Origin: Bacillota bacterium
Lineage (GTDB): Bacteria > Bacillota > Clostridia > Oscillospirales > Ruminococcaceae
Assembly: GCA_023395695.1 (NCBI GenBank)
Contig: JAEWYJ010000253.1
Coordinates: 1 to 16,643, forward strand
DNA length: 16,643 nucleotides
Direction of reading: 5' to 3'
Shown: in pieces, positions 1 to 7,840 of the stretch
Layout of the letters: each line of letters begins with the position of its first letter
Numbering within the stretch: the stretch's first letter is position 1
Position numbers and translations under genes: made by a program
The notes under the pieces: generated by a model
Seen by the model: the letters and a program-made list of their open reading frames with translations, nothing else
Database searches by the model: none
What the model was told of the DNA's origin: nothing

Positions 1-634
1 GCAGTGCCTGCTGCACACCCTCGCCCGAAACGTCGCGCGTGATGGACGGGATTTCGCTCTTGCGCGAAATCAAATCGAAATCGTCAATATAGATGATGCC
101 GTGCTGCGCCTTCTGAACGTCATATTCCGCCGCCTGAATCAGGCGCAACAGGATATTTTCAACATCCTCGCCGACATAGCCGGCCTCGGTAAGGGTCGTA
201 GCGTCGGCAATAGCGAACGGCACGCCCAGCATTTTGGCCAGCGTCTGTGCCAGCAGCGTTTTTCCGGTACCGGTCGGCCCCAACAGCAGAATATTGCTCT
301 TTTGCAGCTCTACGCCGCCGGCGCCGCCGAAGTAGATGCGTTTATAATGGTTATAAACCGCCACCGACAGCGCGACCTTGGCCTCGTTTTGACCGATAAC
401 GTATTCGTCAAGGCCCTCCTTGATTTGGGCGGGCTTGAGAAGCACCGGCTGCGCTTCGGGTTTTTGGTTCTTTTTGCGGCGCATAATGCCGTTTTCTTCT
501 TCGAGAACACTGACGCACAGATCAATGCATTCGTTGCAGATACAAACCCCCGGGCCTGCAATCATGCGGCTGACCTGCTCCTGCGGCTTGCCACAAAAGG
601 AACAGCGCAGCGGCTTATTGTCTTCTCTTGCCAT
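1..634 (-). CDS. clpX: ATP-dependent Clp protease ATP-binding subunit ClpX (3' part outside window)
   Basis: ClpX is the hexameric AAA+ unfoldase that recognises tagged substrates and feeds them to ClpP in the cytoplasm. The N-terminal 211 residues are visible; the rest lies beyond position 1. The N-terminal zinc-binding domain has Cys11, Cys14, Cys33 and Cys36. The Walker A motif GPTGTGKT is at 119-126, the pore-loop motif GYVGED at 152-157, and [10 protein letters not shown] follows near the edge. The Walker B region reads [10 protein letters not shown] (180-189), whereas the family norm is IYIDEIDKI, so the catalytic Glu is replaced by Asp185. The ATG at 634 is preceded by AGGAGA at 5-nt spacing. 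The gene lies 61 nt downstream of clpP with a GC-rich hairpin between them. Identity is certain; whether the Walker B change affects activity is unknown. Confidence 0.96.
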   Translation of the reverse strand, partial: MAREDNKPLRCSFCGKPQEQVSRMIAGPGVCICNECIDLCVSVLEEENGIMRRKKNQKPEAQPVLLKPAQIKEGLDEYVIGQNEAKVALSVAVYNHYKRIYFGGAGGVELQKSNILLLGPTGTGKTLLAQTLAKMLGVPFAIADATTLTEAGYVGEDVENILLRLIQAAEYDVQKAQHGIIYIDDFDLISRKSEIPSITRDVSGEGVQQAL

Positions 635-663
635 ATCGTTCTCCTAACTTAACTAAAATCGTT

Positions 664-685
664 CGGGCGGCATTTTGGCCGCCCG
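664..685 (-). terminator. Hairpin between clpP and clpX (possible attenuator or processing site)
   Basis: A perfect 8-bp stem (CGGGCGGC pairing with GCCGCCCG) with a 6-nt loop lies just after the clpP stop codon. On the minus transcript it is followed by GAACGATTTTAG, so the U-tract is short and displaced by several bases. It could be a weak terminator that lowers clpX relative to clpP, or an mRNA-stabilising hairpin at the clpP 3' end. The inverted repeat is plain; its role is inferred. Confidence 0.45.
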
Positions 686-695
686 TGTTGCGCCT

Positions 696-1277
696 TTAAC
701 GCCGTGCGATAACCTTGTCGATCAGGCCATAGGCCTGCGCCTCGGCGGCGGACATAAAGTTGTCGCGCTCGGTGTCGCGCTCAATAACCTCCAGCGGCTG
801 GCCGGTCTGCTCGCTCATCATGCGGTTGAGACGGTTCTTAATCTTGATAATCCACTCCGCGTGGATCTTGATATCGGTCGCCTGACCCTTCGCGCCGCCA
901 AGCGGCTGATGAATCATAATCTCGGCGTTGGGCAGTGCAATGCGCTTGCCCTTAGCGCCCGAAGAAAGCAGAAACGCGCCCATAGAGGCGGCGAGTCCTA
1001 CGCATATGGTAGAAACGTCGCACTTAATATAGTTCATCGTGTCGTAAATAGCCATGCCGGCGGTAACCGAGCCGCCCGGGGAATTGATATACAGATGAAT
1101 GTCCTTATCAGGGTCCTGCCCCTCTAAAAACAACAGCTGCGCCACCACAAGGCTTGCGGTGGTATCGTTTACCTCGTCGCAGAGCATGATAATGCGGTCG
1201 TTTAAAAGCCGTGAAAAAATGTCATACGCGCGTTCACCGCGGTTGGTTTGTTCAATAACGGTTGGTACCAATGCCAT
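696..1277 (-). CDS. clpP: ATP-dependent Clp protease proteolytic subunit ClpP
   Basis: ClpP forms the double-heptameric serine protease barrel that degrades proteins delivered by ClpX or ClpC. The 193-residue product has the usual family length and carries the catalytic triad Ser98 (GLAASMGAF), His123 (MIHQPLGG) and Asp172 (RDTERDNFM). The handle-region signature [12 protein letters not shown] is at about 63-74. The frame is open 15 codons further upstream, but the ATG at 1277 begins the conserved [11 protein letters not shown] sequence and has AGGGGGTG about 8 nt before it, so this start is preferred. It lies between tig and clpX, the classical Firmicutes arrangement in which the trigger-factor chaperone and the ClpXP protease are made together. 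A separate promoter in the 275-nt gap to tig is possible, but I could not place one convincingly. Confidence 0.97.
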   Translation of the reverse strand: MALVPTVIEQTNRGERAYDIFSRLLNDRIIMLCDEVNDTTASLVVAQLLFLEGQDPDKDIHLYINSPGGSVTAGMAIYDTMNYIKCDVSTICVGLAASMGAFLLSSGAKGKRIALPNAEIMIHQPLGGAKGQATDIKIHAEWIIKIKNRLNRMMSEQTGQPLEVIERDTERDNFMSAAEAQAYGLIDKVIARR

Positions 1278-1552
1278 AATAATTACACCCCCTGTTAATA
1301 TGTATGCAGCTATAGCCAGCAAGCCTGCTAAAACTGAAAGCCTGCGCGTCTTGCCGGAAAATTGGCCGATCTGCGCCGGTCATTCGTACCCAAGCGACGT
1401 CACGCCTGCATGCTCCGCCCCGGATCCCTGTACGCGGCCTCCGGCTTTAGGCAGCTGCCAAACGCTTAAAAACCCGGCAGCAAAACGGACGGCGCCGCTC
1501 GCTTACAGGTTTTCAGGCGTCCTGCTGTAAAGTTTATGAGGTGCGAAGGGCC
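1278..1552 (-). other. tig-clpP intergenic region with hairpins, no gene seen
   Basis: No convincing coding frame is present. On the minus transcript a two-tier hairpin follows tig at about 1502-1533 (TTACAG pairing with CTGTAA, enclosing CAGG/CCTG), but no U-tract follows it. A TTTTT run at 1468-1472 follows a weak CGGC/GCCG stem and could be a poor terminator. I see no CIRCE (HrcA) or CtsR operator that would mark heat-shock control. Confidence 0.4.
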
Positions 1553-2959
1553 TTATTCGGCGTCGTCAGCCTTGGCCTTTCTGGTTCTCTTGGGTTTAGG
1601 GGCCTCCTCGCCGTCGTCCTCAGCTTTTTTTGCGGCCTTTTTGGCCTTGGGCTTGTCGTCGGCTTTCGCCTCAGGTGCGCTGACTGTCACGACCGCGCCG
1701 GCAGTAACAACCTCAAGCGCCTTGCGGCAGGCAATGTCGGCCACGATGTCCTTTTCTCTGATGGCGCCACGAATTTTCTCAACATCCATACGGTACTGTT
1801 CGGCAAGCTTCTGATACTCGTCGGCAATATCCTTTTCGTCAGGAACAATGCCCTCGGCAGCGGCAATCGCTTCCATCGCCAGACGGGTCTTAACCTGATT
1901 TTCGGCCTGAGTGCGGAAGGTCTCGCGGAATTTCTCCTCGGTCTCGCCGGTGTAGCTCATAAAATCCTTAAGGCTTAAGCCCTGCTGGCCCATGCGCATA
2001 CCAAAATCCTGCACAAGCTCATCGATGCGGCTCTCAATCATGCAATCGGGAATCTCAACGGTCATGCCGGCGACAACCTGCTCAAGCAGCTTGTTTTCCA
2101 TCTCGGTTTCGGCCTTGCTTTCGGCCGATTCGGTCAGGCGCTTGCTGATATCCGCCTTGTAGGCTTCAATGGTGTCAAACTCGCTGATATCCTTGGCAAA
2201 CTCGTCGTCCACCTCGGGCAGCTCGCGCGCTTTAAGGCCGAGCAGCTTAACCTTGAATACGGCGGGCTTACCGGCCAGGCTGCTTTCGCCATACTGCTCG
2301 GGGAAGGTGACCTCGACGTCAAATTCTTCGCCGATATTCTTTCCGACGACCTGCTCCTCAAAGCCGGGGATAAAGCTGCCGGAGCCCAACGTAAGCGGAT
2401 ATTTCTCGCCCTTGCCGCCCTCAAAGGGAACGCCGTCGGCAAAGCCCTCAAAATCAATCTCGGCAATGTCGCCGTCCTGAGCCGCACGGCCCTCAACGGT
2501 GATAACGCGGGCATATTTTTCACGCATCTGCGCAATCTGCTCGTCAATCTGCTCGTCGGTAACAGGAGAAACCGCCTTTTCAGCCGCAAGGCCCTTATAC
2601 TGGCCAAGCGTTGGAACCGGTCTGGTGGTCACGGTCGCCTTAAAGGTAAAGCCCTCTTCGTCGGCGCTCAACACTTCGATATCGGCCGAATCGACCGGTG
2701 TGATGCCCGCCTCATCCACAGCCTCGGAATAGGCCGCGGGGTAAAGCGCGTTCATCGCGTCGTCAAGGAACATGCCCTTGCCATAAAGCTTTTCGACCAT
2801 GGCGCGGGGCGCCTTGCCCTTGCGAAAGCCGGGAACAGTGATGTTTTTCATATTTTTGCGGTAAGCGGCCTCAACAGCCTGCGCAAACTGCTCCCCCTTC
2901 ACCTCAACGACGAGTTCTGCGCGGTTGGTTTCCACCTTGTTAGACGATACCAGAGACAT
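1553..2959 (-). CDS. tig: Trigger factor (ribosome-associated chaperone, PPIase)
   Basis: Trigger factor docks at the ribosome exit tunnel and is the first chaperone to meet nascent chains. The N-terminal ribosome-binding domain has the signature GFRKGKAP at 44-51. The FKBP-type PPIase domain spans about 150-240 (DIAEIDFEGFADGVPF, FIPGFEEQVVG). A helical substrate-binding C-terminal domain follows to about residue 420. At 468 residues it is longer than the usual 430 or so; the excess is a low-complexity Lys/Ala/Asp/Glu-rich tail from about residue 428. The ATG at 2959 is preceded by AGGAGG at 8-nt spacing and by a TATAAT -10 element. It is the first gene of the tig-clpP-clpX cluster. Confidence 0.97.
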   Translation of the reverse strand: MSLVSSNKVETNRAELVVEVKGEQFAQAVEAAYRKNMKNITVPGFRKGKAPRAMVEKLYGKGMFLDDAMNALYPAAYSEAVDEAGITPVDSADIEVLSADEEGFTFKATVTTRPVPTLGQYKGLAAEKAVSPVTDEQIDEQIAQMREKYARVITVEGRAAQDGDIAEIDFEGFADGVPFEGGKGEKYPLTLGSGSFIPGFEEQVVGKNIGEEFDVEVTFPEQYGESSLAGKPAVFKVKLLGLKARELPEVDDEFAKDISEFDTIEAYKADISKRLTESAESKAETEMENKLLEQVVAGMTVEIPDCMIESRIDELVQDFGMRMGQQGLSLKDFMSYTGETEEKFRETFRTQAENQVKTRLAMEAIAAAEGIVPDEKDIADEYQKLAEQYRMDVEKIRGAIREKDIVADIACRKALEVVTAGAVVTVSAPEAKADDKPKAKKAAKKAEDDGEEAPKPKRTRKAKADDAE

Positions 2960-2997
2960 TTATTTTTCCTCCTGTTTGTAAGCATTTACATCTTAGC

Positions 2998-3003
2998 ATT
3001 ATA
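2998..3003 (-). promoter_or_regulatory. -10 element of the tig promoter
   Basis: A perfect TATAAT on the minus strand lies about 40 nt upstream of the tig start in an AT-rich stretch. A T-rich segment sits where the -35 should be, but no good TTGACA match is present at 17 nt. The predicted transcript would start near 2990. Confidence 0.6.
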
Positions 3004-3042
3004 GCATAATTTTCACAAAAAAACTATTAAAATCTTATGAAT

Positions 3043-3726
3043 TCAAAGCCTTTTCAGGCTGAATTTGAGATGGTCGGCGGATATGAGCGTAAATTCTATG
3101 CCGAGATATGCACCCTCAAAGGCCTGCGCACAGGCCGCGCCGTGCAGATGGCCGTAAAAACAGCGCCGAACCCCGTATTCGCGCAGCAGGTCGATAATAC
3201 CGCCCGAAACGCCGTTGCCAAAACCCGGCGGATAGTGCAAAAACACGACCGGTTCCAGCCCTGTCGGTTTTGCAGCCTCCAACGACGCTTTAAGCCTGCC
3301 CTCTTCACGCGCGGTTACCTTCTGGTCGTGCGGCGCCGAGTCCTCAAGCATCCAGCCCCGGGTACCGCAGATGGCAATGGCTCCGGACGCAACAAAGCTA
3401 TTATGGAGAATTGACAGCGTGCTTAAACCCCGTTCCTCAAAAAAAGCTTCCATCTTTCGGCGGCTATTCCACCAGTAGTCGTGGTTGCCCTTTAAAATCA
3501 CCTTTTTGCCGGGCAGGGCGTCGATATATTCAAAGTCGGCAGCCGCCTCTTGCAGCGTCATGCCCCACGAAATATCCCCGGCCAGCACAACGGTGTCCGA
3601 CTCGGACACCTGCGCTTTCCAATTCTTTGTAATTTCAGCGACATAATTATGCCATCCGGGAAAAATATCCATCGGCTTGTCGCAGGCAAGCGAGAGATGA
3701 AGATCGCCTATCGCAAAAATTGACAT
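3043..3726 (-). CDS. Calcineurin-like metallophosphoesterase
   Basis: A 227-residue single-domain metal-dependent phosphoesterase. The di-metal motifs appear in order: GDLH (7-10), GDISWG (50-55), GNHDYWW (80-86), FLHYPP with His164, and GHLHG (192-196). The spacing fits small cytoplasmic metallophosphoesterases that hydrolyse phosphomono- or diesters; the natural substrate cannot be read from sequence. There is no signal peptide. The ATG at 3726 follows GGAGG at 4-nt spacing. The gene sits alone, divergent from the DUF1540 gene and upstream of tig on the same strand. Family membership is secure; specificity is unknown. Confidence 0.93.
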   Translation of the reverse strand: MSIFAIGDLHLSLACDKPMDIFPGWHNYVAEITKNWKAQVSESDTVVLAGDISWGMTLQEAAADFEYIDALPGKKVILKGNHDYWWNSRRKMEAFFEERGLSTLSILHNSFVASGAIAICGTRGWMLEDSAPHDQKVTAREEGRLKASLEAAKPTGLEPVVFLHYPPGFGNGVSGGIIDLLREYGVRRCFYGHLHGAACAQAFEGAYLGIEFTLISADHLKFSLKRL

Positions 3727-3799
3727 ACGGCCTCCTGTCGGAATAATCTAAACCACGCGGCAGATACTGTTTTTAGCCTGATTGAAGGAGGTGAAATTC

Positions 3800-4003
3800 A
3801 TGAACGAGCGCGAAACAAAAAACAACATTTATTGCGACGTTGTCAACTGTGCTTATAATGACGACCACTGCCACTGCACCGCGCCTACGGTAGAGGTGGG
3901 TACGCAAGCAGCCAACAGCTGCACCGCAAGCTGCAGCGGCGAGACCCAGTGCGCCACATTCCGGCCAAAAACGCCGTATAAAGCCGGTTATCAGGCCGTT
4001 TAA
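3800..4003 (+). CDS. DUF1540 small Cys-rich protein
   Basis: A 67-residue protein with seven cysteines (12, 17, 24, 26, 41, 45, 51) in the pattern of DUF1540: C-x4-C near the start, then C-H-C, and a closing C-ATF. The family is widespread in Firmicutes and is thought to bind metal, but its function is not established. The ATG at 3800 is chosen over an upstream in-frame start because GGAGGTG lies 6 nt before it. It is one of only two plus-strand genes in the window, divergent from the metallophosphoesterase, and is followed by a strong terminator, so it is probably monocistronic. Confidence 0.88.
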   Translation: MNERETKNNIYCDVVNCAYNDDHCHCTAPTVEVGTQAANSCTASCSGETQCATFRPKTPYKAGYQAV

Positions 4004-4029
4004 CAGCGTATGAATTCCCCGCGCAATCG

Positions 4030-4080
4030 ACGCCAAGCGTCCAAATCGCCATAAAAGCGATTTGAACGCCTGGCGTTTTT
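4030..4080 (+). terminator. Rho-independent terminator of the DUF1540 gene
   Basis: A 20-bp stem with 18 matched positions (4030-4049 pairs with 4057-4076) and a 7-nt loop is followed by TTTTT. It lies between the convergent DUF1540 and thrC genes. On the minus side the hairpin is not followed by a T-run, so it mainly serves the plus strand. Confidence 0.88.
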
Positions 4081-4092
4081 ATGTGAGACGGT

Positions 4093-5589
4093 TCACTTGA
4101 TATTTGAGGCGAATGCTTCAATCTCCTCCGGCATTTCGTCGGGCAGAATGACCTTTGAAAACCGGATTTTTTTATTTTCAAGCGCTTCAATGCTTTCGGG
4201 AACCGGTACGCCGGTATTTTTCGAAAGCATTCTGACCGCCGCAAACTCGTCGGCGGGCTGCGAGGCGCCCAGCGCCGTCAGCACGCTGCCGGCGAATTTA
4301 AAGGGCGAAGCGGTCGAAACAATAACGGCAGGGCGGGTATCGCCGGTAGCCGCCTTGTAATTGTCATAAACGCCCAGCGCCACCGCCGTGTGCGGATCGA
4401 CAAGATAGCCAACGTCGTCGAGCGTCCTTTTAATAACGGCCTGACAGCCGTCGTCGTCGATATAACCGCCCCAGAAATCCTCAGACAGACGCGCCTTTAT
4501 TGTGTCGTTAATTGCGTAACGGCGCTCCTTGGAGAGCTGCTCCATCATGTCGCGCACCGCCTCGCTGTCGCGGTCGGTCAATTCAAACAACAGGCGCTCT
4601 AAATTGGAGGAAACGAGAATATCCATCGAGGGCGACAGCGTGGTAAAAAACGCACGGTTGGCGTCGTACACACCGCTATTGATAAAGTCGGTCAGCACGT
4701 TGTTGCTGTTGGAAGCGCAGATCAGCTTATGCACCGGCAGGCCCATCTGCTTGGCGTAATAGCCCGCGAGAATGTTGCCAAAATTGCCGGTGGGCACGAC
4801 AAAGTTAACCGGGTCGCCCTGCTTGATGCACTCGCACCCGACCATATCGGCATAGGCTGAGAAATAGTAAACGATTTGCGGCACAAGACGGCCCCAGTTG
4901 ATGGAATTGGCCGACGAAAATACCGTATTGCGCGCGGCCAGCCGGTCAATCATCCTGTGGTCGGTAAAAATCTTCTTAACCTCGGTCTGGGCGTTGTCAA
5001 AATTGCCCTCAATGGCATAAACCGCAACATTGTCGCCCCGCTGGGTAACCATTTGCAGCTGCTGCATCGGGCTGACGCCCTCGTTGGGATAAAACACTGC
5101 AATCTTGACGCCCTTAACGTCGCAAAAGCCCTCCAGCGCCGCCTTGCCGGTATCGCCCGAGGTGGCGACCAGAATCATAATCTGCTTGCCGCCCAGTGCA
5201 CGCTTGGCAGCGGGAACCATAAGCCGCGGCAGCAATTGCAGCGCCATGTCTTTAAATGCGCAGGTGGGGCCATGCCAAAGCTCCAGCACAAAGCGCCCGT
5301 CCGAAAGGTCGGCCAGCGGCGCTGCCCAATCCTCTTCGTACACGCCGTTGGTATAGGCGCCATTTACAGCCGAACGCAGCTCCTCTGCGGAAAAGTCGGT
5401 CAAAAACAGCGAGAGCACCTGCTCGGCGCGGTCGGGGTATTCCTTTTCCAGCAAATCGGTCAGCCATGCCTCATCCACGCGGGGCAGCGTGTCGGGAACA
5501 TAAAGCCCGCCCTCGGGCGAAATGCCGTTGGCGATTGCAAAGGACGAGGTGACGGAACGTGTTTTATCTCTGGTGCTGGTGTATTGCAT
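4093..5589 (-). CDS. thrC: Threonine synthase
   Basis: This PLP-dependent enzyme converts O-phospho-L-homoserine to L-threonine plus phosphate, the last step of threonine synthesis. The product has 498 residues, matching the longer class related to the E. coli and yeast enzymes. The N-terminal YTSTRD start is typical. The PLP-binding Lys113 lies in HGPTCAFKDMALQ. ATSGDTGKAAL (about 142-152) and the phosphate-binding loop VPTGNFGN (about 267-274) are intact. The ATG at 5589 is preceded by a GGA/GGAAG-type ribosome binding site. The gene appears monocistronic: no hom or thrB is adjacent, and a TTGACA -35 lies upstream. I see no T-box or riboswitch in the roughly 165-nt leader region. Confidence 0.97.
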   Translation of the reverse strand: MQYTSTRDKTRSVTSSFAIANGISPEGGLYVPDTLPRVDEAWLTDLLEKEYPDRAEQVLSLFLTDFSAEELRSAVNGAYTNGVYEEDWAAPLADLSDGRFVLELWHGPTCAFKDMALQLLPRLMVPAAKRALGGKQIMILVATSGDTGKAALEGFCDVKGVKIAVFYPNEGVSPMQQLQMVTQRGDNVAVYAIEGNFDNAQTEVKKIFTDHRMIDRLAARNTVFSSANSINWGRLVPQIVYYFSAYADMVGCECIKQGDPVNFVVPTGNFGNILAGYYAKQMGLPVHKLICASNSNNVLTDFINSGVYDANRAFFTTLSPSMDILVSSNLERLLFELTDRDSEAVRDMMEQLSKERRYAINDTIKARLSEDFWGGYIDDDGCQAVIKRTLDDVGYLVDPHTAVALGVYDNYKAATGDTRPAVIVSTASPFKFAGSVLTALGASQPADEFAAVRMLSKNTGVPVPESIEALENKKIRFSKVILPDEMPEEIEAFASNIK

Positions 5590-5676
5590 GCTCTTCCATC
5601 CTTTCGGGTCAGGCTAAAATGCCTCCCCTGTTTTTATCAGTCTAAAAAACGGTAATCACGGCTCAAAGCGGCCCTT

Positions 5677-5706
5677 TTAACAATTGAGTGCAAAAGCAGT
5701 TGTCAA
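5677..5706 (-). promoter_or_regulatory. Possible thrC promoter
   Basis: A perfect -35 TTGACA (minus strand, 5701-5706) is followed at 17-19 nt by a poor -10 (TTGTTA / TGTTAA). Just upstream, at 5713-5730, is an imperfect inverted repeat centred on CACGTG that could be an operator. The -35 is clear; the -10 is weak. Confidence 0.45.
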
Positions 5707-5757
5707 GCCCGCATGTTCACGTGTGAATGTCTCTTCTAAATATGTGTATGACTATTT

Positions 5758-6126
5758 TTAATGCGGTACAACCTCAAACGCATCGGTCAGGTGCGCAAGC
5801 TCCAAAACCGAAAACGCAGTCTTGGACGCGGTGGTAATCGCCACTACGTCAAACCGGGGCTGCAAATCCACGGGGTGCATCTGCAAATATTGCATTGCCG
5901 CCATGATAAGCTTTTTCTGCTTGGCAAAGGTCACCGCCGCCTCGGGCGCTGCAAGCATGGTCGCGGCGCGGGTTTTAACCTCCACAAAGGCCAAAACATC
6001 GCCCTTTTGCGCAATAATATCGATCTCTCCGAAGCGGGTGCGAAAGTTGGTCTCTAAAATAGCATAGCCCTGCTTTTGAAGATATTCCGCGGCGAACGCT
6101 TCGCCGAGCGCCCCGTTTTTCGGCAT
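5758..6126 (-). CDS. yraN: YraN family protein (UPF0102, endonuclease-like fold)
   Basis: A 122-residue UPF0102 protein. The family resembles restriction-type nucleases by fold and is of uncertain cellular role, possibly in DNA repair. The diagnostic motif is present: FGEIDIIA at 32-39 (Glu34, Asp36), then FVEVKTR at 47-53 (Glu49, Lys51), a PD-(D/E)XK-like arrangement. The N-terminal GALGEAFAAEYLQKQGY and central RFDVVAI are also typical. The ATG at 6126 has a modest GCAGGTG upstream. In Firmicutes and beyond, yraN commonly sits close to rnhB, as here, 175 nt downstream of it. Confidence 0.92.
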   Translation of the reverse strand: MPKNGALGEAFAAEYLQKQGYAILETNFRTRFGEIDIIAQKGDVLAFVEVKTRAATMLAAPEAAVTFAKQKKLIMAAMQYLQMHPVDLQPRFDVVAITTASKTAFSVLELAHLTDAFEVVPH

Positions 6127-6146
6127 ATACGCACCTGCTTTGCACT

Positions 6147-6293
6147 TTAAGTGTTTGGAATACAGTCAACAAGACCGTCGTTGGGGCACTGTTTTGTGGC
6201 CGCAAGGCACAGGACGCAGACGGGCTGCCGCCCTTTAAGGGCAACAACGCAACCGGACGCAAAACAGACCGCCAAGGCATCTTGGCTTTCCAT
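6147..6293 (-). CDS. Possible small Cys-containing ORF between rnhB and yraN
   Basis: A 48-codon open frame from an ATG at 6293 fills most of the gap between rnhB and yraN. The peptide begins MESQDALAVCFASGCVVALK and has six Cys, including a CVLC pair. No Shine-Dalgarno sequence precedes the ATG, and I do not recognise the product. It could equally be non-coding leader sequence for yraN; a 13-nt inverted repeat (GCCCTT-T-AAGGGC, 6230-6242) lies within it. Confidence 0.2.
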   Translation of the reverse strand: MESQDALAVCFASGCVVALKGRQPVCVLCLAATKQCPNDGLVDCIPNT

Positions 6294-6301
6294 TGGCTTG
6301 A

Positions 6302-6946
6302 CTATAGGTCCGCGACAGTTCCAATATGATTTTGAAGCGTATGTAAAAAGCTTTGGCGGTGCTCCGGCGTAACCCCGTATTTTGCAATCGCCTCGTAATG
6401 CGCTTTGGTGGGATATCCCTTGTGCTGCTCAAAGCCGTATTCGGGGTATTGTGCGCCCAACGCCGTCAGCAGACGGTGCCGCGTCACTTTAGCCAGCACC
6501 GATGCGGCCGCAATGCAGGCCGACCTGCCGTCGCCCTTGACCACCGTTTCGGTGGGCAGCAAAAGGCGCGGGTCGCCGTTCCCATCCACCAGCACATAGT
6601 CCGGCAAAAGGCTAAGGCCGTTTACCGCACGGTGCATCGCCAGATAGGTTGCCTGCAGGATGTTGAGCGTATCAATCTCCTGCGGGGTTGCCAGCCCGAT
6701 CCCCCACGACACCGCCTGAGCGGTGATAACGCCGTAAAGCGCATCCCGCTTTTTTTCGGTCAGCTTTTTAGAGTCGTTGAGCCCGTCAATGATCAGTCCC
6801 GGTGGCAAAATGACCGCCGCCGCGCAAACAGGGCCGGCCAGCGGCCCGCGGCCCGCCTCGTCAATACCGCAAATCAGTGTCAAGCCCCTGCTGCGCAGTG
6901 TGTTTTCAATTTCGTACAAATCCGGCTTTTCCTTAACGGTAGTCAC
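6302..6946 (-). CDS. rnhB: Ribonuclease HII
   Basis: RNase HII cleaves the RNA strand of RNA-DNA hybrids and starts removal of single ribonucleotides misincorporated in DNA. The product has 214 residues. Catalytic acids are visible: Asp29 and Glu30 in [14 protein letters not shown], Asp121 in VLVDGNG, and Asp139 in [31 protein letters not shown] (58-67) and the C-terminal HKGYPT signature are present. The frame is open much further upstream, but the GTG at 6946 has GGAGG at 9-nt spacing and gives the normal length, so the upstream extension is rejected. It overlaps the end of rbgA by 14 nt, indicating translational coupling. Confidence 0.96.
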   Translation of the reverse strand: MTTVKEKPDLYEIENTLRSRGLTLICGIDEAGRGPLAGPVCAAAVILPPGLIIDGLNDSKKLTEKKRDALYGVITAQAVSWGIGLATPQEIDTLNILQATYLAMHRAVNGLSLLPDYVLVDGNGDPRLLLPTETVVKGDGRSACIAAASVLAKVTRHRLLTALGAQYPEYGFEQHKGYPTKAHYEAIAKYGVTPEHRQSFLHTLQNHIGTVADL

Positions 6947-7826
6947 GTCGAATATCCTCCGGTGTCTCAAGCGAGATACGCCCGATCTTGCCGCCGCGAA
7001 ATTCGTCGAGCAGCGTTGTGGAGGCGCGAAGCGTGTCCGCCTCCCCGCCCGATACCAGCATACCGCGCTTTTGCGCGAGCAGACACAAAAGGCCGTAGCC
7101 GTCCTTGCCGGCAAGCTCGTCCGGCTCAAAGCGGTAGCGCTCGCACAGCGCCCTGGAATAGCGCCCGGCAAGCAGCGTTAGCAGACTGCTTGCCAAATCC
7201 TCAGTGTCCAGTATCTGGTCACGGATGGCGCCGGTATAGGCCAGATAGCGGCCGACGCGCTGATCCTCAAACTTCGGCCAGAGCACGCCGGGCATATCCA
7301 AAAGCTCCATTCCGTCCTCAAGCTTAACCCATTGACGGCCGCGCGTCACACCCGGACGGTCCTCAACCCTGGCGCGGCGCGACCCCGCCAGACGGTTAAT
7401 AAGCGACGATTTACCAACGTTGGGAATGCCGACGATCATCAGCGTCAGCGGGCGCCCGGCCATACCGCGCCGCGCATTTTGCGCAAGCTTTTCGGCGCAG
7501 ACTTCCTTTAGCATCGGCCCAAGCTGTTTTAAGCCGCGTCCGCTGCGGCAGTCCGCCGCCAGTACGGCAAGGCTTTTCTTTTGAAAAAACTCACACCATG
7601 CGCGGGTGACCTGCTCGTCGGCAACATCAGCCTTATTAAGCAATATAAGACGCGGCTTTTGCTTGGTGAGAGACTCTATTTCGGGGTTGCGGCTGGCGCG
7701 CACAATTCTGGCGTCGCGCAGCTCGACAATCGCATCCACCAGCGCGATGTTCTCGCGGATGAGGCGGCGCGTCTTGGCCATATGCCCCGGAAACCACTGT
7801 ATTGTTTTACTTTGTTGTTCCGCCAC
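6933..7826 (-). CDS. rbgA: Ribosome biogenesis GTPase RbgA (YlqF)
   Basis: RbgA is the circularly permuted GTPase required for late 50S subunit assembly in Firmicutes. From the GTG at 7826 the protein has 297 residues, close to the family norm of about 280-290. It starts with the expected [13 protein letters not shown]. GTPase motifs occur in permuted order: G4 NKAD (64-67), G1 GIPNVGKSS (133-141), G2 RPGVTRG (157-163) and G3 DMPGVLWP (177-184). The GTG start is supported by AGGAGG 6 nt upstream and by alignment with the family N-terminus. As sequenced the frame continues upstream without a stop into lepB, apparently because of a 2-nt loss at the lepB 3' end. It overlaps rnhB by 14 nt. Confidence 0.93.
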   Translation of the reverse strand: MAEQQSKTIQWFPGHMAKTRRLIRENIALVDAIVELRDARIVRASRNPEIESLTKQKPRLILLNKADVADEQVTRAWCEFFQKKSLAVLAADCRSGRGLKQLGPMLKEVCAEKLAQNARRGMAGRPLTLMIVGIPNVGKSSLINRLAGSRRARVEDRPGVTRGRQWVKLEDGMELLDMPGVLWPKFEDQRVGRYLAYTGAIRDQILDTEDLASSLLTLLAGRYSRALCERYRFEPDELAGKDGYGLLCLLAQKRGMLVSGGEADTLRASTTLLDEFRGGKIGRISLETPEDIRRDYR

Positions 7827-7840
7827 GGCGTTCCTCCTGT

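Noticed and set aside
101..652. Plus-strand open frame of 183 codons opposite clpX
   Set aside because: Antisense shadow of clpX, whose zinc finger and Walker motifs are plain on the minus strand.
3046..3062. AGCCT-GAAA-AGGCT hairpin at the metallophosphoesterase 3' end as a terminator
   Set aside because: Only a 5-bp stem, lies within the last codons, and is not followed by a T-run.
4876..5655. Plus-strand 259-codon open frame opposite thrC
   Set aside because: Shadow of threonine synthase; no ribosome binding site and no recognisable domain.
6947..7171. 75-residue N-terminal extension of RNase HII
   Set aside because: Lies out of frame inside rbgA; the GTG at 6946 has a proper ribosome binding site and gives the normal protein length.
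6353..7327. Plus-strand 324-codon open frame opposite rnhB/rbgA
   Set aside because: Shadow created by GC-rich codons; the low-complexity Arg/Ala product has no family features.
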